DNA of 23,242 nt, taken from QHXQ01 sp036389375 (GTDB taxonomy: Bacteria; Acidobacteriota; Blastocatellia; Pyrinomonadales; Pyrinomonadaceae). A program made the translations under genes and the position numbers. Below the pieces are notes generated by a model. The model did no database searches. It saw only the letters and a list, made by a program, of their open reading frames with translations, and was not told the DNA's origin. Below, in pieces: positions 22,610 through 23,242 of the stretch. Position 1 is the first letter of the stretch, and each line of letters opens with the position of its first letter. The stretch spans positions 1 through 23,242 of the forward strand of contig DASVQA010000161.1 of NCBI GenBank assembly GCA_036389375.1. Direction: 5' to 3'.

Positions 22610-23136
22610 CCTGCTGTCGCTCCAACCGTGCGGGCCAAGTCCGCCAGAAACCGCTCCACCTCGGCGGGCGAGCGCAGCCGGATCATGCGCTTATGGTGCG
22701 CGTGCTCTTTGAACAAGGCCAGAATTTTCGGACGCGAGCGCTGCGGATAATTCCAGACCCAGCGCACGAATTCCAGTGTGAGCCGTTCGTGACAACCCGC
22801 GGCCATATCGGGCCGGTTGCGTCTGCGATAAGCGGCGCGTCGCCGGATGATACGCCGCAGACAGACGAGGCGCGGCAGGTCTAGGAAGATCAACGTATCG
22901 CAGGCGGCGAAGCGCACATCGAGCGTGCCGGAATAGTTGCCGTCCATGATCCACGCCTCGCGTTCGGTCAACTCTTCCACCATCTGTCGCCACTCCGGCT
23001 TCGGCAGTTCCACCCAACCCGGCTGCCAGTAGAGCATGTCCAGATGTACGACTTCGATGTTGAGCAGGAGGCCGAGCCGGCGGGCGAAAGTTGATTTGCC
23101 GGCCCCGCCAGAGCCGATCACCAGCACCTTCTTCAT
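22606..23136 (-). CDS. P-loop kinase-like protein (adenylate kinase/FlaR 'topology modulation' type)
   Basis: The protein has 176 residues. The P-loop GSGGAGKST is at residues 8-16. HLDMLYWQPGWVELP follows at about 31, and DGNYSGTLDVR about 65 residues in. CDTLIFLDLPRLVCLRRII supplies the Walker B-like strand. Arg-rich helices form a lid-like segment. These features match small P-loop NTPases annotated as FlaR or topology modulation proteins, related to adenylate and shikimate kinases. The substrate is unknown. The gene overlaps the response regulator stop codon (ATGA, 23133-23136) and the next gene (22606-22609), so all three are one operon. Confidence 0.83.
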   Translation of the reverse strand: MKKVLVIGSGGAGKSTFARRLGLLLNIEVVHLDMLYWQPGWVELPKPEWRQMVEELTEREAWIMDGNYSGTLDVRFAACDTLIFLDLPRLVCLRRIIRRRAAYRRRNRPDMAAGCHERLTLEFVRWVWNYPQRSRPKILALFKEHAHHKRMIRLRSPAEVERFLADLARTVGATAG

Positions 23137-23242
23137 TTGACCGGCAGCAGATTGCGAATGAGATCGTAGAGCCGCGCGAACTCAACCGGCTTGACCAGGT
23201 AGCCGTCGAAGCCGACATCGTAAGCGGCGCGGCGGAAGCCGC
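23133..23242 (-). CDS. Response regulator receiver domain, C-terminal end only
   Basis: The last 35 codons of a minus-strand gene lie inside the window; the rest is off the right edge. The translation contains DVGFDGYLVKPVEFARLYD, which is the beta5-alpha5 part of a CheY-like receiver domain with its conserved Lys-Pro pair. It ends LIRNLLPVK, so there is no output domain after the receiver. It may be a single-domain regulator or the receiver end of a hybrid histidine kinase. The stop codon overlaps the ATG of the P-loop gene by ATGA. Confidence 0.8.
   Translation of the reverse strand, partial: GFRRAAYDVGFDGYLVKPVEFARLYDLIRNLLPVK

Overview
This GC-rich window (clearly above 60% by eye) reads like a chromosomal piece of an Acidobacteriota genome, most likely class Blastocatellia. 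The evidence is the gene style: a winged-helix regulator fused to a membrane helix, a TolB/FlgO-like domain and TPRs; a stand-alone Fis-type HTH protein; small secreted HELAH proteins; an M13 peptidase; and a Tat-exported amidase. This placement is inference. No rRNA, tRNA, CRISPR array, transposase or prophage gene was found.

Layout. (1) 1-1994, minus: a large transmembrane winged-helix/TPR regulator whose C-terminus runs off the left edge, with three tandem 10-bp repeats just upstream of its start. (2) 2262-3950, plus: a Fis-type HTH protein followed by an unrecognised protein that looks like an N-terminal winged helix joined to a C-terminal TIR-like nucleotide-binding domain. (3) 4070-6854, plus: a small secreted HELAH (zincin-like) protein and an M13 neprilysin-type metallopeptidase, closed by a two-tier hairpin. 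(4) 11075-7017, minus: an APC-type permease and a secreted GH2 enzyme with exo-beta-D-glucosaminidase hallmarks, probably one operon.

(5) 11385-20041, plus: the most interesting part. Eight genes in one direction encode a cytosolic coiled-coil protein, PspA/IM30 (ESCRT-III superfamily), a membrane-anchored solute-binding protein fused to an OmpA-like peptidoglycan-binding domain, an ABC permease, an ABC ATPase, a secreted YD-repeat protein, a two-TM helical protein and a Ycf46-like AAA+ ATPase with a degenerate first AAA-like half. Two long hairpins built of 7-nt tandem units, and a third short hairpin, divide the cluster. It looks like an envelope-stress or membrane-remodelling module in which a PspA polymer, an AAA+ motor and a wall-tethered ABC importer are combined. 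The function is inferred, not shown.

(6) 20038-23242: a Tat-exported amidase (minus, overlapping the AAA+ gene tail to tail by 4 nt), a single STAS-domain protein (plus), and a tightly coupled minus-strand set of response regulator (partial), P-loop kinase-like protein and SnoaL-like protein, linked by ATGA overlaps.
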